Positions 38,676 to 48,248 are shown, counted from the stretch's first letter. The stretch: 64,000 nucleotides of DNA from Candidatus Rokuibacteriota bacterium (GCA_003220685.1 QHTE01000051.1:95912-159911), one strand, 5' to 3'. Notes: generated from the letters alone by a model not told the origin. Numbers and translations are program-made.

Positions 38676-39191
38676 ATGGCCGACGTCACGTTGCGAGGCA
38701 ACCCCATCACGCTCGGCGGATCCGAAGTGAAAGCTGGGCAGAACGCGCCGGACTTCACCGTGCTCGACAACGGGCTCAAGCCCGTCAAGCTGAGCGAGGC
38801 GAAGGGCAAGGTCGTGATCCTGAGCTCGGTGCCCTCGCTCGACACCCCGACCTGCGACACCGAGACGCGCCGCTTCAACCAGGAAGCGGGGAAGCTCGGC
38901 TCGGGCGTCGAGATCTGGACGATCAGCCGCGATCTGCCGTTCGCGCAGAAGCGCTGGTGCGGCGCCGCCGGGGTGACGGCCGTCAAGACGCTCTCCGATT
39001 TCCGCGATCGCGCCTTCGGTCCGGCGTACGGCGTCGAGATCAAGGACGGCCCGATCGCCGGGCTGACCGCGCGCGCGGTCTTCGTGGTGGGCAAGGACGG
39101 CAAGGTGAAGCACGTCGAGTACGTGAAGGAGATCGGGTCCGAGCCGAACTACGACGCGGCCCTCGCCGCGGCGAAGTCGGCGTCGAGCTGA
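38676..39191 (+). CDS. tpx: Thiol peroxidase (Tpx-type peroxiredoxin)
   Basis: 171 residues: VTLRGNPITLGGSEVKAGQN, SSVPSLDTPTCDTETRRFN (peroxidatic Cys in TPTC) and FAQKRWCGAAGV (resolving Cys). It reduces peroxides using thioredoxin. TAGAAT (38650-38655) serves as -10 and GGGAGGA lies 7 bases before ATG 38676, so this gene has a normal leader. Divergent from tupB, convergent with the cytochrome gene. Confidence 0.95.
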   Translation: MADVTLRGNPITLGGSEVKAGQNAPDFTVLDNGLKPVKLSEAKGKVVILSSVPSLDTPTCDTETRRFNQEAGKLGSGVEIWTISRDLPFAQKRWCGAAGVTAVKTLSDFRDRAFGPAYGVEIKDGPIAGLTARAVFVVGKDGKVKHVEYVKEIGSEPNYDAALAAAKSASS

Positions 39192-39198
39192 GCGGCGT

Positions 39199-40167
39199 TC
39201 AGGCCCCTCGCTCGAAGACGACGGTCACGGGCTTCGCGAAGCGGCCCCTCGCGGACGCCATCGTCTGGATCGCGACGGCTCCGATCGTCACGGTGATCGT
39301 ATGCGTGCCGTCGGGCAAGGCCACGTTGACCCCGTAGTGAAAACCCTGGCCGCCGACCATCGGCGCCAGGGTGACCCGACGCGCCGGCTTGCCCGGCGCG
39401 CTCACCGTCGCCGACACCGGTAGATAGGGCACCGGCTCGCCGGTCGCCCGATCGGCGATGAACACCATGAGATGGCCCGGCGCCGCCGCGGCGCCGCCGT
39501 GGCCGGCGTGGCCCTCGTGTCCGGCGTGACCGCCCCCGCTCCGGTAGTCGAGCCGCACCATGTAGTTGCCGGCTGTTTTCTCGGCCGGCGCGGCGGCGTG
39601 CACGTGATGGACGCCGGCGGTCAGGGACTTCAAGAACGCCACCAGGTCAACGAGCTGGGTGACGCTCAGGCTGTCCGCGTAGCTCGGCATGATCGACTTG
39701 CCGTCCCGCCCCATGTAGCCGGGCCCCTCGAGGATCACCGCGTTCGGCGTCAGGATCGACTCGGCGAAATACTCCGCGGGATGCTGGCCGCCCATCCCCG
39801 TCAGCTCGGGGCCGACGTTCTTCGCGTCGCCGCCCGCCGCGGGAAAATTCTCGCCGTGGACCGCGTGGCACTTGTAGCACTCGAGGTCCACGAACACCTG
39901 CCGGCCCTTCGCCGGATCGCCGCCGGGCAGCGTGAACTTCCAGCCGAGCGGCACGCCGCCCGACCGGTGGAGCTCCTCCATCGTGACCTTCCGCGACCCG
40001 CCGGAGCCCTGGCTCGCCCCGCCCGGCGGGGCTCCGCCCGTTGGTGAAGACGAGGGCGGCGTGGTGGTGTGTTGCTCGTGCCCCTGGTGTTGGGCGGGCG
40101 CCGACGCCGCGAGCGCGACGAGCGCCAGGACCGCGCAGCCGAGAAGCGTCTTCGATGCAGCCGTCAT
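39199..40167 (-). CDS. Cytochrome c fused to a P19-like (Fe2+ transport protein) domain
   Basis: 322 residues. Signal peptide (LLGCAVLALVALAASAPAQ), a His/Pro/Gly-rich linker, then a class I cytochrome c: heme motif CYKCH at 97-101 and distal Met in KSIMPSYADSLS. After AFLKSL comes a second domain: GHAGHEGHAGHGG, GHLMVFIADRATGEPVPYLP, MVGGQGFHYGVNVALPDG. The last motif matches the PMVxxxGxHYGxN segment of P19/FTP periplasmic iron or copper-binding proteins. GAGG lies 5 bases before ATG 40167. A redox heme joined to a metal site suggests periplasmic iron/copper handling; inferred. Confidence 0.75.
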   Translation of the reverse strand: MTAASKTLLGCAVLALVALAASAPAQHQGHEQHTTTPPSSSPTGGAPPGGASQGSGGSRKVTMEELHRSGGVPLGWKFTLPGGDPAKGRQVFVDLECYKCHAVHGENFPAAGGDAKNVGPELTGMGGQHPAEYFAESILTPNAVILEGPGYMGRDGKSIMPSYADSLSVTQLVDLVAFLKSLTAGVHHVHAAAPAEKTAGNYMVRLDYRSGGGHAGHEGHAGHGGAAAAPGHLMVFIADRATGEPVPYLPVSATVSAPGKPARRVTLAPMVGGQGFHYGVNVALPDGTHTITVTIGAVAIQTMASARGRFAKPVTVVFERGA

Positions 40168-40305
40168 GGTCACCTCGATCCTCTCCGCAGTATAAGACCC
40201 GGCGCTCAGGTAAAAGCCGTCGCCCGATTGCGGGAGCTTCCCCCGGGCGCAGCCCCGCGGCCTCGGTACGATGGAATGTGCGCGCAAGGCGCGTCCTTTG
40301 ACCAC

Positions 40306-42030
40306 ATGACACCCACGATGACCCGTCCGCTCAGACTGCAGACTCATCGGGGAGACGCCGCGCTCGAGCTGATCGAGCAGACCGGATTCAGGCACGCGTG
40401 GCGATCCCTTCACCAAGCATGCCCGTGGTCTACGGCATTTCAAGACGCGCCGTTCGCTGGTACCTGGTACCGCGCGTATCGCGCGCGCTTCGCGCCTGTG
40501 GTCGTCGCCGGCTGGACTGACGCCACGCTCACCGGCCTCTTTTTGCTGGCGGTGAGCCACGACGGGACGACGCTCTGCCACGTTGGAGCGCAGCAGGCCG
40601 AATATCAGGTGTGGCTCAGCACCGACGAGCGCTTCGCCGGCGCCGCGCTCGACGCGCTGGCCGCCGAGTTCCCGGGCCGGCGGCTCCAGCTCCTGTTCGT
40701 GCCTCCGCGAGCGCCCTTCACGCCTCCGGACCGATGGCGGACTCGATGCTTCCGGCGCCCGATCCCGGCGCCCTTTCTCGCGACGAACCCGGCCGACACC
40801 GTCCGGGAGTCGATGCGGAAGAAGGCGAACAAGAGCAAGCTCAACCGCCTGACGCGCCGGGGCAAGCTCACGTTCGAGCGCGTGGACGACGGCGCCGCGT
40901 TCGCGGCGCTCCTGGATCAGATCGCGCCGCTCTTCGAGCTCAGGCAGGGGGCGGCCCACGCCGCGCTGCCGTTTCGCGAGGACCCGCTGAAGAAGTCGTT
41001 CTACCTGGCCCTGCAGCGCGAGACCGACCTGCTCCACGTCACGGCGCTGCGCGTCGACGACGAGCTGGTCGCCGCCCACATCGGCGTTCGCAGCCGGAAC
41101 ACGGTCCTGGTCGGCATGCCGGCGCAGTCGCCGCGCTACACGCGGCACTCGGCCGGCAAGCTCCTGTTCTACGAGCTCGCGCTCCTGCTCGAGCAGGAGG
41201 GCGTCGACGCGCTCGACCTGACCCCCGGCGGCGAGTACAAGGATCGCTTCGCCACTCACTTCGAGGAGGCGAACACCCTAACCATCGTGTTCTCGCGAGC
41301 GGGCGCCTGGCGACACCGCCAGCAGCGGCGGCTGATCGACGCCGCCAAGCGGCACGGCGTCTCGACCGATGCGGTCAAGCGCGCGATCCGCGCTGTCCTC
41401 CACACGGTCGCGCACCTGCGGCCGGCGACCTTGCCGCTCCGAGTCGCCCGCCGGCTCAAGCGCGCGGCGTGGGACGACGTCGAGCTGCGAATCTACCGGT
41501 TCCCGTGCGGAGCGCCGGTGACTCAGCTCGAGACGGTTCCCATGGCGCGGGATCGATTCGACGACCTCATCTGCTACGCGCCGGCCGAGGGGTGGCAGCC
41601 GACCGCGGACGCGTTTCTCAAGAGCGCGACGGAGCGGCTCGAAAACGGCGAGCACTGCTACACGCGCGTCGAGAACGGCGTGCTCGCGCACCACGGCTGG
41701 CTCGTCGACCGCACGGAGAACACCTTCATGGACGAGGTCCACCAGGCGTGGACCTTGCCCCGGGGCGCCGCCGTCGTGTACGGCTTCTACACGCACCCCC
41801 GGTTCCGCGGCCGCGGAATGTACGCCTCGTCGCTCGCCCGCATGATCAGGGACGCCACGGCCATTCCCGGGCTCGGCGATATCTACATCGGCGTCCGCGC
41901 CGACAACGGGTCCTCGCGCCGGGTCATCGAGAAGCTCGGGTTCGTCTACGAGCGCAGCTTCTACGAGCGGCGCCGGTTCCGGAGCGTTCGGCGATGGTCG
42001 ACCAGCGCCGGCGACGGATCCGACGCCTGA
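40306..42030 (+). CDS. CelD/FemAB-like acyltransferase fused to a GNAT acetyltransferase
   Basis: About 574 residues. The first 380 form a GNAT_6 (CelD/BcsL) domain: MRKKANKSKLNRLTRRGKLT, YLALQRETDLLHVTALRVDD, and YELALLLEQEGVDALDLTPG. The last 130 form a second GNAT with YTHPRFRGRGMYASSLARMI (acetyl-CoA loop) and IGVRADNGSSRRVIEKLGF. Such enzymes modify cell-surface glycans; the following gene is a polysaccharide deacetylase with a 19-base gap, so the pair may act on the same polymer. Start is uncertain: ATG 40276, 40306 and 40318 are in frame. Confidence 0.78.
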   Translation: MTPTMTRPLRLQTHRGDAALELIEQTGFRHAWRSLHQACPWSTAFQDAPFAGTWYRAYRARFAPVVVAGWTDATLTGLFLLAVSHDGTTLCHVGAQQAEYQVWLSTDERFAGAALDALAAEFPGRRLQLLFVPPRAPFTPPDRWRTRCFRRPIPAPFLATNPADTVRESMRKKANKSKLNRLTRRGKLTFERVDDGAAFAALLDQIAPLFELRQGAAHAALPFREDPLKKSFYLALQRETDLLHVTALRVDDELVAAHIGVRSRNTVLVGMPAQSPRYTRHSAGKLLFYELALLLEQEGVDALDLTPGGEYKDRFATHFEEANTLTIVFSRAGAWRHRQQRRLIDAAKRHGVSTDAVKRAIRAVLHTVAHLRPATLPLRVARRLKRAAWDDVELRIYRFPCGAPVTQLETVPMARDRFDDLICYAPAEGWQPTADAFLKSATERLENGEHCYTRVENGVLAHHGWLVDRTENTFMDEVHQAWTLPRGAAVVYGFYTHPRFRGRGMYASSLARMIRDATAIPGLGDIYIGVRADNGSSRRVIEKLGFVYERSFYERRRFRSVRRWSTSAGDGSDA

Positions 42031-42049
42031 AGGCGGGGACGAGGCCGCC

Positions 42050-43117
42050 GTGCTCCGGTCCGCGAGACTCGCCCTCTTGAGAGGGCTCGGCGCCCTCGGA
42101 ATCGACGAAGCCGCCCTGCGAACGCGATGGCGGCGCAACCGCTTGCTCATCCTCGGCTATCACGGGATCGCGCTCGACGACGAGCATCACTGGGACCCCG
42201 AGCTCTATATGCCGGCGGAGACGCTCTGCAGGCGGCTCGAGCTGATTCGGGACGCCGGCTGCCACGTGCTGGCGCTGGACGACGCCATCAGCCACCTGTA
42301 CGCGGGTGACTTGCCGCCACGGAGCGTCGCGCTCACGTTCGACGACGGCGCCTACGACTTCTACGCGCGGGCGTTCCCGATCGTGGAGGCCTTCGGCTAT
42401 CCCGTCACGGTCTACTTCACGACCTATTACGCCGAGCTCGCCCGCCCGGTCTACGACGCGATGGCGTCTTACCTCCTCTGGAAGGGCCGCGGCCGCGTCC
42501 TGCGCTGGCCCGAGGTCCTCGGGCAGCTGAGGGACGTCGCGCTGACGGAAGGCGGCCGGGACGTCGTCGGGGAGCGGCTGCGCCGGTTTCCCGTCGAGCA
42601 CGGGCTGAGCGGGCGCGACAAGGACGCGCTGCTCGCGCGGCTGGCGGCGCTTCTCGACGTCGACTACGACGTCATCTTGAAAAAGCGCCTGCTCCAGCTG
42701 ATGACCCTCGCAGAGGCCGGCGAGCTGGCGCGCCGCGGGGTCGATCTGCAGCTGCACACCCACCGGCATCGCCTCTCGCTCGAGGAGGCGGTGTTCATTC
42801 GGGAGGTCGAGGACAATCGGGAGCGGCTCCGGAGGCTTCGCGCCTCCGAGGCCACCCACTTCTGCTATCCCGGCGGCGTCGCCCGGCGCGAATTCCTCCC
42901 CTGGCTTCGCCGCCGGAACGTCGCCTCGGCGACGACCTGCGATCCCGGCATGGCGTCCCGCCGTCACGACCGGCTGCTGTTGCCGCGCTACGTCGATACC
43001 GCCGGCCACACGGACGCGGAGTTCCGGGGATGGCTCACCGGCGTCGCGGCGTTCATGCCCAGGCGCCGTCAGGCCGAGGCGACCGGCCAGTTCCTCGAAG
43101 TGTGCGGGCGGGCCTGA
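42050..43117 (+). CDS. Polysaccharide deacetylase (NodB-type, CE4)
   Basis: 355 residues. CE4 motifs: LTFDDGAYDFY (Asp-Asp metal/catalytic), THFCYPGGVARREFLPWL (motif 3-type), and QLHTHRHRL as the His-x3-His. There is no signal peptide; the N-terminus RNRLLILGYHGIALDDEHHW suggests cytosolic or membrane-associated action on a sugar precursor. GTG 42050. An insertion of about 90 residues (GRGRVLRWPEVLGQL...) separates the motifs compared with short NodB enzymes. Confidence 0.85.
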   Translation: MLRSARLALLRGLGALGIDEAALRTRWRRNRLLILGYHGIALDDEHHWDPELYMPAETLCRRLELIRDAGCHVLALDDAISHLYAGDLPPRSVALTFDDGAYDFYARAFPIVEAFGYPVTVYFTTYYAELARPVYDAMASYLLWKGRGRVLRWPEVLGQLRDVALTEGGRDVVGERLRRFPVEHGLSGRDKDALLARLAALLDVDYDVILKKRLLQLMTLAEAGELARRGVDLQLHTHRHRLSLEEAVFIREVEDNRERLRRLRASEATHFCYPGGVARREFLPWLRRRNVASATTCDPGMASRRHDRLLLPRYVDTAGHTDAEFRGWLTGVAAFMPRRRQAEATGQFLEVCGRA

Positions 43118-43124
43118 ACGCGCT

Positions 43125-44570
43125 CTACGAGAGATCGACCCAGACCGTCTTGGTCTCGGTGTAGTGCTCGAGACCGGCCGACCCCATCTCGCGCCCGAAT
43201 CCCGATTCCTTGAACCCGCCGAACGGCAGCGCCGCGTCGAAGAGGTTGTAGGCGTTCACCCACACGGTGCCCGCGCGGATCGCGCGCGCGGCTTTGAGCG
43301 CCTTGGTGACGTCGCGCGTCCACACCGCGGCGGCCAGGCCGTAGGTGGTCGCGTTGCCCTCGGCGATGCCTTCGTCGATCGACTTGAACGGGATCACAGA
43401 GAGCACGGGCCCGAAGATCTCCTCGCGCGCGATCTTCATCGTGTTGGTGACGCCGTCGAAGATCGTCGGCTCGACGAAGTAGCCCTTGCCGGAGCCGACG
43501 GTGGCCCGGCCGCCGCCGGCGACGATGCGCGCGCCTTCCTTCTTGCCCGCGTCGATGTAGCCCAGCACGGTCTCCATCTGCGCCTTGGAGACGACGGGCC
43601 CCATGCGCGTCGCCTTGTCCATCGGGTCGCCGACCTTGAGCGTCTTGACGCGATCGGTCAGCTTCGACATGAAGTCGTCGTGGATCTTGGCCTCGAGGAA
43701 CAGGCGCGAGCCGGCGGCGCACACCTCGCCCTTGTTGTAGAAGATGCCGGTGAGCGCGCCCTTCACCGCCGCTTCCATGTCGGCGTCGGCGAACACGATG
43801 TTCGGCGACTTGCCGCCGAGCTCGAGCGAAAGCCGCTTGAGCGTGGAGGCGGCCTCGCGCATGATCCCCTTGCCGACTTCCGTCGAGCCCGTGAAGGCGA
43901 TCTTGTCGATACGCGGGTCGCGCACCATCGCCATGCCGACCTGGCCGCCGGGCCCGGTGACCACGTTGAAGACGCCCTCGGGCAGCCCCGCCTCCTGCGT
44001 GAGCTCGGCGAACTTGAGCGCGGTGAGCGGCGTCAGGGACGCCGGCTTGAGCACGACCGTGTTGCCCGCGGCCAGCGCCGGCGCGATCTTCCACGACGAG
44101 AGCAGGAACGGAAAGTTCCACGGCACGATCGCACCGACCACGCCGAGGGGCTGGCGCAGGGTGAAGGTGAAGGCGTTCTCGCGCAGGCCGAGCGTCTCGC
44201 CGTGGATCTTGGTGGCCCAGCCCGCGTAGTACCGGAAGACCTCCGCCGCGAACGGGATCTCGACCTTGCCGGCGTCGAAGAGGGTCTTGCCGGTGTTGAG
44301 GGTCTCGAGCCGCGCCATCTCGTCGAGGTTCTGCATGATCAGGTCGCCGAGCTTCCACACGATCCGCCCGCGCTCGGCCGCGCTCAGCCGCGGCCACGGC
44401 CCCGTGTCGAAGGCTTTGCGCGCCGCCGCGACGGCCAGATCGACGTCGCGCTCGTCGCCCCGCCCGACCTGGGCGCTCGGCTCCTCGGTTGCCGGATTGA
44501 TCGTGTCGTACGTCGAGCCCGAAGCCGGGGTGCGCCAGCTGCCGGCGATGAAAAGCTGTCCCGTGTTCAT
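43125..44570 (-). CDS. NAD(P)-dependent aldehyde dehydrogenase
   Basis: 481 residues: cofactor loop GAIVPWNFPFLLSSWK, catalytic Glu in LELGGKSPNIVF, catalytic Cys in KGEVCAAGSRLFLEAK, and FGGFKESGFGREMG near the end, as in betaine/phenylacetaldehyde-type ALDHs. GAGGGAG lies about 8 bases before ATG 44570. It follows the GT39 gene by 19 bases and is probably the last gene of the cyclophilin-deacylase run. Aldehyde substrate not predictable. Confidence 0.92.
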   Translation of the reverse strand: MNTGQLFIAGSWRTPASGSTYDTINPATEEPSAQVGRGDERDVDLAVAAARKAFDTGPWPRLSAAERGRIVWKLGDLIMQNLDEMARLETLNTGKTLFDAGKVEIPFAAEVFRYYAGWATKIHGETLGLRENAFTFTLRQPLGVVGAIVPWNFPFLLSSWKIAPALAAGNTVVLKPASLTPLTALKFAELTQEAGLPEGVFNVVTGPGGQVGMAMVRDPRIDKIAFTGSTEVGKGIMREAASTLKRLSLELGGKSPNIVFADADMEAAVKGALTGIFYNKGEVCAAGSRLFLEAKIHDDFMSKLTDRVKTLKVGDPMDKATRMGPVVSKAQMETVLGYIDAGKKEGARIVAGGGRATVGSGKGYFVEPTIFDGVTNTMKIAREEIFGPVLSVIPFKSIDEGIAEGNATTYGLAAAVWTRDVTKALKAARAIRAGTVWVNAYNLFDAALPFGGFKESGFGREMGSAGLEHYTETKTVWVDLS

Positions 44571-44589
44571 GACGTGACTCCCTCGGATG

Positions 44590-46206
44590 CTAGGGACGGG
44601 TTGATGGGGTGGTGCGATACGCAACGACCACGATCGGACGGAGCGCGAGACGATCGTGCATCAGGACCGTGAAGCCGCCGCTGCCCTCCAGGGACGCGAG
44701 CGCGCGGTCGGTGACGATGGCGACGGCCGGCGAGTCGCCGCGCGCGACGTCGCGGAGATCGTGAGCGGTCCCGGCCGGCACGACCGGCCGGCGCAGATAG
44801 AACGCGAGCGGCATGTCGGCCAGATCCACGGTCGCGACGACCGGCGACTCGCGCAGCAGCGGCTTCATCCGCTCGCGAAGCCCGGCGTAGTCGTAGGCGG
44901 CGTTCCGGCGCTCGAGCTCCCAGTGGTAGCTCGAGACGACGAGGACGGCGCAGCCGACCCACGCCGCCGCGAAGCCGCGCACCAGGCGCCGCTCCGGCGC
45001 ACCGATCACCACCGCGGCGGCGATGGCCGCCACGGTGGCGACCAGCACGATCGCCAGGGCGAGATACGCCGGCCAGACCATCGAGACCTCGTTGAGCGCG
45101 TTCCGCCGGTGGAGCACGCCGACAACTCCCGCTGCGACGAGCACGACGCCGACGGCCGCGCAGACCCGCCACGGGATCTTGAGCGCGATGCGCCGGCTGA
45201 GCACGCCTTCCGCCCACCACCCGATCAGCAGGGAGGCCGGCGCCACGAGCGGCAGGTAGTAGCGGAAGCGCTGCTGCTGCGACACGGCAATGGCGAGGAA
45301 CATCGTCGCGAGCGCCACGACGAGCAGGAGGAGCGCGTCGCGCTCGGCGCCGCGGCGCCGAAGGCTTCGGGCCGCCTCGACGAGGACGATCGGGACCAGG
45401 AACACCCAGGGAAAGAGGATGCCGAAGGCATTCTGAACCGGCTCCGCCACCATCCCCGCGCGCAGATCTCGCGGCAGATACCAGAGGATCTGGTTGTGCA
45501 CAACCGCCTGGCGCAGCCCTGCCGAGTGCTGGAAGAGGCGGAAGACCGGCCACGGAGCGACGACCAGCGCGAGCAGCGGCAGCCCGAGCGGCAAGTTGAG
45601 CGCACGCCACGAGGCGGAGCTCCGGCCGAGCGCCGCCCAGCCCACCGCAACGATGAGCGGCATGAAGCCTCCCGGACCCTTGGCCCAGAACGCGAGCCCG
45701 ACGAGGACGTAGAAGCCGACCCACGCGCGCGGTGTGCCGCGCGCCATGCGCCAGAGCATCCAGAGACTCGCCGTGATGAACGCCGCCATCAGGATGTCGG
45801 GCATCGGGATGCGGGCGTGCAGGAAGAAGCCCTGTGTCGTGAGCGCGGTCAGCGCGGCGTACTTGCCCGCCGCGGCGCCGAACATCTCGCGGCCGAGACC
45901 GAAGATCACGAGGCCCATCGCGAAGGCCGCCACCGCCGAGGGGATGACGGCAGTGAACTGCGTCACGTAGCCGAGCGGCCACGACACCAGGGCGATCAGC
46001 CAGGCCAGGAGGATCGGCTTGTTGTGGTAGACGGCGCCGCTCAGGTGCGGGAACAGCCAGTCGCCGCGCGTGAGGATGTCCTGCGCCAGCAGCGGGAACC
46101 GGGCTTCGTCGTTGGTCGTCAGGATGCGGCGTCCGAGGTCCACTCCGACCATCACCGCCGCGCCCCCCGCGACCCAGAGCAGCGCGCGCCGGTCCTCCCG
46201 CGTCAC
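44590..46206 (-). CDS. GT39/ArnT-like membrane glycosyltransferase
   Basis: About 538 residues with around ten to twelve membrane helices. The first loop carries DEARFPLLAQDILTRGDWLF (catalytic acidic pair as in ArnT/PMT), then VYHNKPILLAWLIALVSWPL and GYVTQFTAVIPS. Such enzymes transfer sugars from polyprenyl-phosphate donors to lipid A, proteins or cell-wall polymers at the outer face of the membrane. GTG 46206 shares GTGA with the deacylase stop. Confidence 0.85.
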   Translation of the reverse strand: MTREDRRALLWVAGGAAVMVGVDLGRRILTTNDEARFPLLAQDILTRGDWLFPHLSGAVYHNKPILLAWLIALVSWPLGYVTQFTAVIPSAVAAFAMGLVIFGLGREMFGAAAGKYAALTALTTQGFFLHARIPMPDILMAAFITASLWMLWRMARGTPRAWVGFYVLVGLAFWAKGPGGFMPLIVAVGWAALGRSSASWRALNLPLGLPLLALVVAPWPVFRLFQHSAGLRQAVVHNQILWYLPRDLRAGMVAEPVQNAFGILFPWVFLVPIVLVEAARSLRRRGAERDALLLLVVALATMFLAIAVSQQQRFRYYLPLVAPASLLIGWWAEGVLSRRIALKIPWRVCAAVGVVLVAAGVVGVLHRRNALNEVSMVWPAYLALAIVLVATVAAIAAAVVIGAPERRLVRGFAAAWVGCAVLVVSSYHWELERRNAAYDYAGLRERMKPLLRESPVVATVDLADMPLAFYLRRPVVPAGTAHDLRDVARGDSPAVAIVTDRALASLEGSGGFTVLMHDRLALRPIVVVAYRTTPSTRP

Positions 46207-47801
46207 GGCGTGAGGACGCGTCCTGTGCCGAGGGGGTTCATGCGGCCGCCGTCGACGACGACGGCGCCGTTGACGACGACGTAGGGGATGCCGCTCGGGT
46301 ACCGATGCGGTTCGGCAAAGGTCGACTCGTCGCGGACGACGCGGGGATCGAAGATCGCGAGGTCCGCCGCGTACCCTTCGCGCACGAGCCCTCGATCGGC
46401 GAGGCGCAGTCGCGCCGCGCACATGCCGGTCATCTTGTGGACCGCGGTCTCCAGCGGGAACAGCTTCTGCTGGCGGGCGTATTCGCCGAGCACGCGCGGG
46501 AACGTCCCGTAGGTGCGCGGGTGCGGCTTGCCCGGGCGGTCTCCGTCTCCCGAGTAGAGCGGGATCGAGTCGGAGCCGATCATCAGCAGCGGGTGCGCGA
46601 GCACCTTGGCGACGTTCTCGATGGACTGCGAGAAGCTCACCATGCCGACCGTGCACTTCTCCTCGAGGAGGAGATTCATGAGCGTCTCGGCCGGGGCCAT
46701 CCCCGACTGGCGCGCGATCTGCGCGAGGCTCAGCCCTTCGAGCTCGCGCCGCCGGCAGGTGGCGATGAAGACCTGGTCGAAGCCGATGCCGCCCTGCGAG
46801 ACGGTGCCCCAGCGCTCGCCGTCGATCAGACACTCCTCCACGATGCGCCGCCGCGTGGCGCGGTCGGCGAGCCGCTCGAGCAGCCTGGCGAGCCCGCCGT
46901 CGTGGGCCCACGCCGGCATCATGTTGTCGAGCTTCGTGCTGCCGGCGTTGTAGGGATAGACGTCGCCGAACACGTCGACGCCACGCGCGCGCGCCGACTC
47001 GAACAGGCGGAGCGCGGCGTCGATCTTCGGCCAGTTCTCGCGACCGGACGCTTTTACGTGCGAGACCTGCACGCCGACTCCCGTCTCCTCGCCGATGCGG
47101 ATCGCCTCGTTGATCGAGTCGAGGAGCATCGAGGACTCGCCGCGGATGTGCGAGAAGTAGTAGCCGCCGCGCGGGGCCATCGCCTTGGCGAGCGCGATCA
47201 GCTCGGCGGTGTCCGAGTAGGCGCTCGGCGCGTAGACCAGACCCGTGGAGAAGCCGAAGGCGCCGGCGTCCAACGCCTCGCCCAGCAGGCGCTGCATGCC
47301 GCGCAGGTCGTCGGCGCCGGCCGGCCGCGCCTCGAATCCCATCGCCGCGATCCGGAGCGCGCCGTGGCCGACAAAGTGCGCGATGTTGACCGAGGGGCGG
47401 ATCGCGCGGAGCGCGTCGAGGTACTGCGCGAACGACCCCCAGCGGAGATCGAGGCCAGCGCCGATGCCGCCCGCCCAGCCCTCCACGATTTCGCGCTGAT
47501 CGGCACGGAGCGGCGCCTGAGAGAACGAGCACATCCCGACGACCTCTGTGGTCACGCCCTGGCGCACCTTCGACTCGGCCGACGGGCAGGTGAAGTAGAA
47601 GAGGTCGGAATGCGAGTGCATGTCGATGAAGCCGGGCGCGACCGCGTGGCCGGCGGCGTCGATCACCCGTGCGGCCTCGCCCGAGAGGCCGGGGCCGATG
47701 GCGACGATCCGGTCGCCCTCGATGGCGACGTCCGCCGCTCGCGCGGGGGCGCCGCTGCCGTCGATCAGGGAGCCGTTGCGGACGAGGATCGACCAGGCCA
47801 C
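46203..47801 (-). CDS. N-acyl-D-amino-acid deacylase (D-aminoacylase family)
   Basis: 532 residues of the amidohydrolase superfamily: IDGSGAPARAADVAIEGDRI, metal motif PGFIDMHSHSDLFYF, VQVSHVKASGRENWP (HxK region), and LMIGSDSIPLYSGDGDRPGK. The final beta part is APHRYPSG-like (FAEPHRYPSGIPYVVVNG). Hydrolyses N-acyl-D-amino acids. GTG 47801, close to the cyclophilin gene (3-base gap). Confidence 0.88.
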   Translation of the reverse strand: MAWSILVRNGSLIDGSGAPARAADVAIEGDRIVAIGPGLSGEAARVIDAAGHAVAPGFIDMHSHSDLFYFTCPSAESKVRQGVTTEVVGMCSFSQAPLRADQREIVEGWAGGIGAGLDLRWGSFAQYLDALRAIRPSVNIAHFVGHGALRIAAMGFEARPAGADDLRGMQRLLGEALDAGAFGFSTGLVYAPSAYSDTAELIALAKAMAPRGGYYFSHIRGESSMLLDSINEAIRIGEETGVGVQVSHVKASGRENWPKIDAALRLFESARARGVDVFGDVYPYNAGSTKLDNMMPAWAHDGGLARLLERLADRATRRRIVEECLIDGERWGTVSQGGIGFDQVFIATCRRRELEGLSLAQIARQSGMAPAETLMNLLLEEKCTVGMVSFSQSIENVAKVLAHPLLMIGSDSIPLYSGDGDRPGKPHPRTYGTFPRVLGEYARQQKLFPLETAVHKMTGMCAARLRLADRGLVREGYAADLAIFDPRVVRDESTFAEPHRYPSGIPYVVVNGAVVVDGGRMNPLGTGRVLTP

Positions 47802-47804
47802 CGG

Positions 47805-48239
47805 TTACTCTTCCGCGATCGTGACCGAGGTCATCCGGTCGCCCTGCTTGATCCGGTCGACGTGCTCCATGCCCGACACCACGCGCCCGAAGACCGTGTA
47901 CTGGCCGTCGAGGTGCGGGGTCGTGCCGTAGCAGATGTAGAACTGGCTGCCCGCCGAGTCGGGGTGCTGGCTGCGCGCCATCGCGAGGGTGCCGCGCACG
48001 TGCTTCTGCTTGTTGAACTCCGCCTTGAGCGTGTAGCCCGGGCCGCCGGTGCCGTTGCCCTTCGGGCAGCCGCCCTGCACGACGAAGTCGGGCACGACGC
48101 GGTGGAAGTTGAGGCCGTTGTAGAAGCCCTTCTTGGCCAGGGTGACGAAGTTCTCGACGGTCTTGGGCGCGTCGTCCGGGAAGAACTCGAGCCGAATCTC
48201 GCCGCCCTTCTCGAGCGTGATGACGCCGGTCTGCTTCAC
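47805..48239 (-). CDS. Cyclophilin-type peptidyl-prolyl isomerase (cytosolic)
   Basis: 144 residues without signal peptide: VENFVTLAKKGFYNGLNFHR, VVPDFVVQGGCPKGNGTGGP, and MARSQHPDSAGSQFYIC, covering the active-site Arg, Gln and Phe. GTG 48239 with AAAGGAAA upstream. It catalyses proline isomerisation in folding. It is a tandem paralogue of the secreted cyclophilin at 48266-48799. Confidence 0.93.
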   Translation of the reverse strand: MKQTGVITLEKGGEIRLEFFPDDAPKTVENFVTLAKKGFYNGLNFHRVVPDFVVQGGCPKGNGTGGPGYTLKAEFNKQKHVRGTLAMARSQHPDSAGSQFYICYGTTPHLDGQYTVFGRVVSGMEHVDRIKQGDRMTSVTIAEE

Positions 48240-48248
48240 GACGTTTCC

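Noticed and set aside
40240..40270. Possible fifth copy of the GC-rich element (CAGCCCCGCGGCCTC)
   Set aside because: Only about 15 bases resemble copy A and the flanks do not align; could be chance in this base composition.
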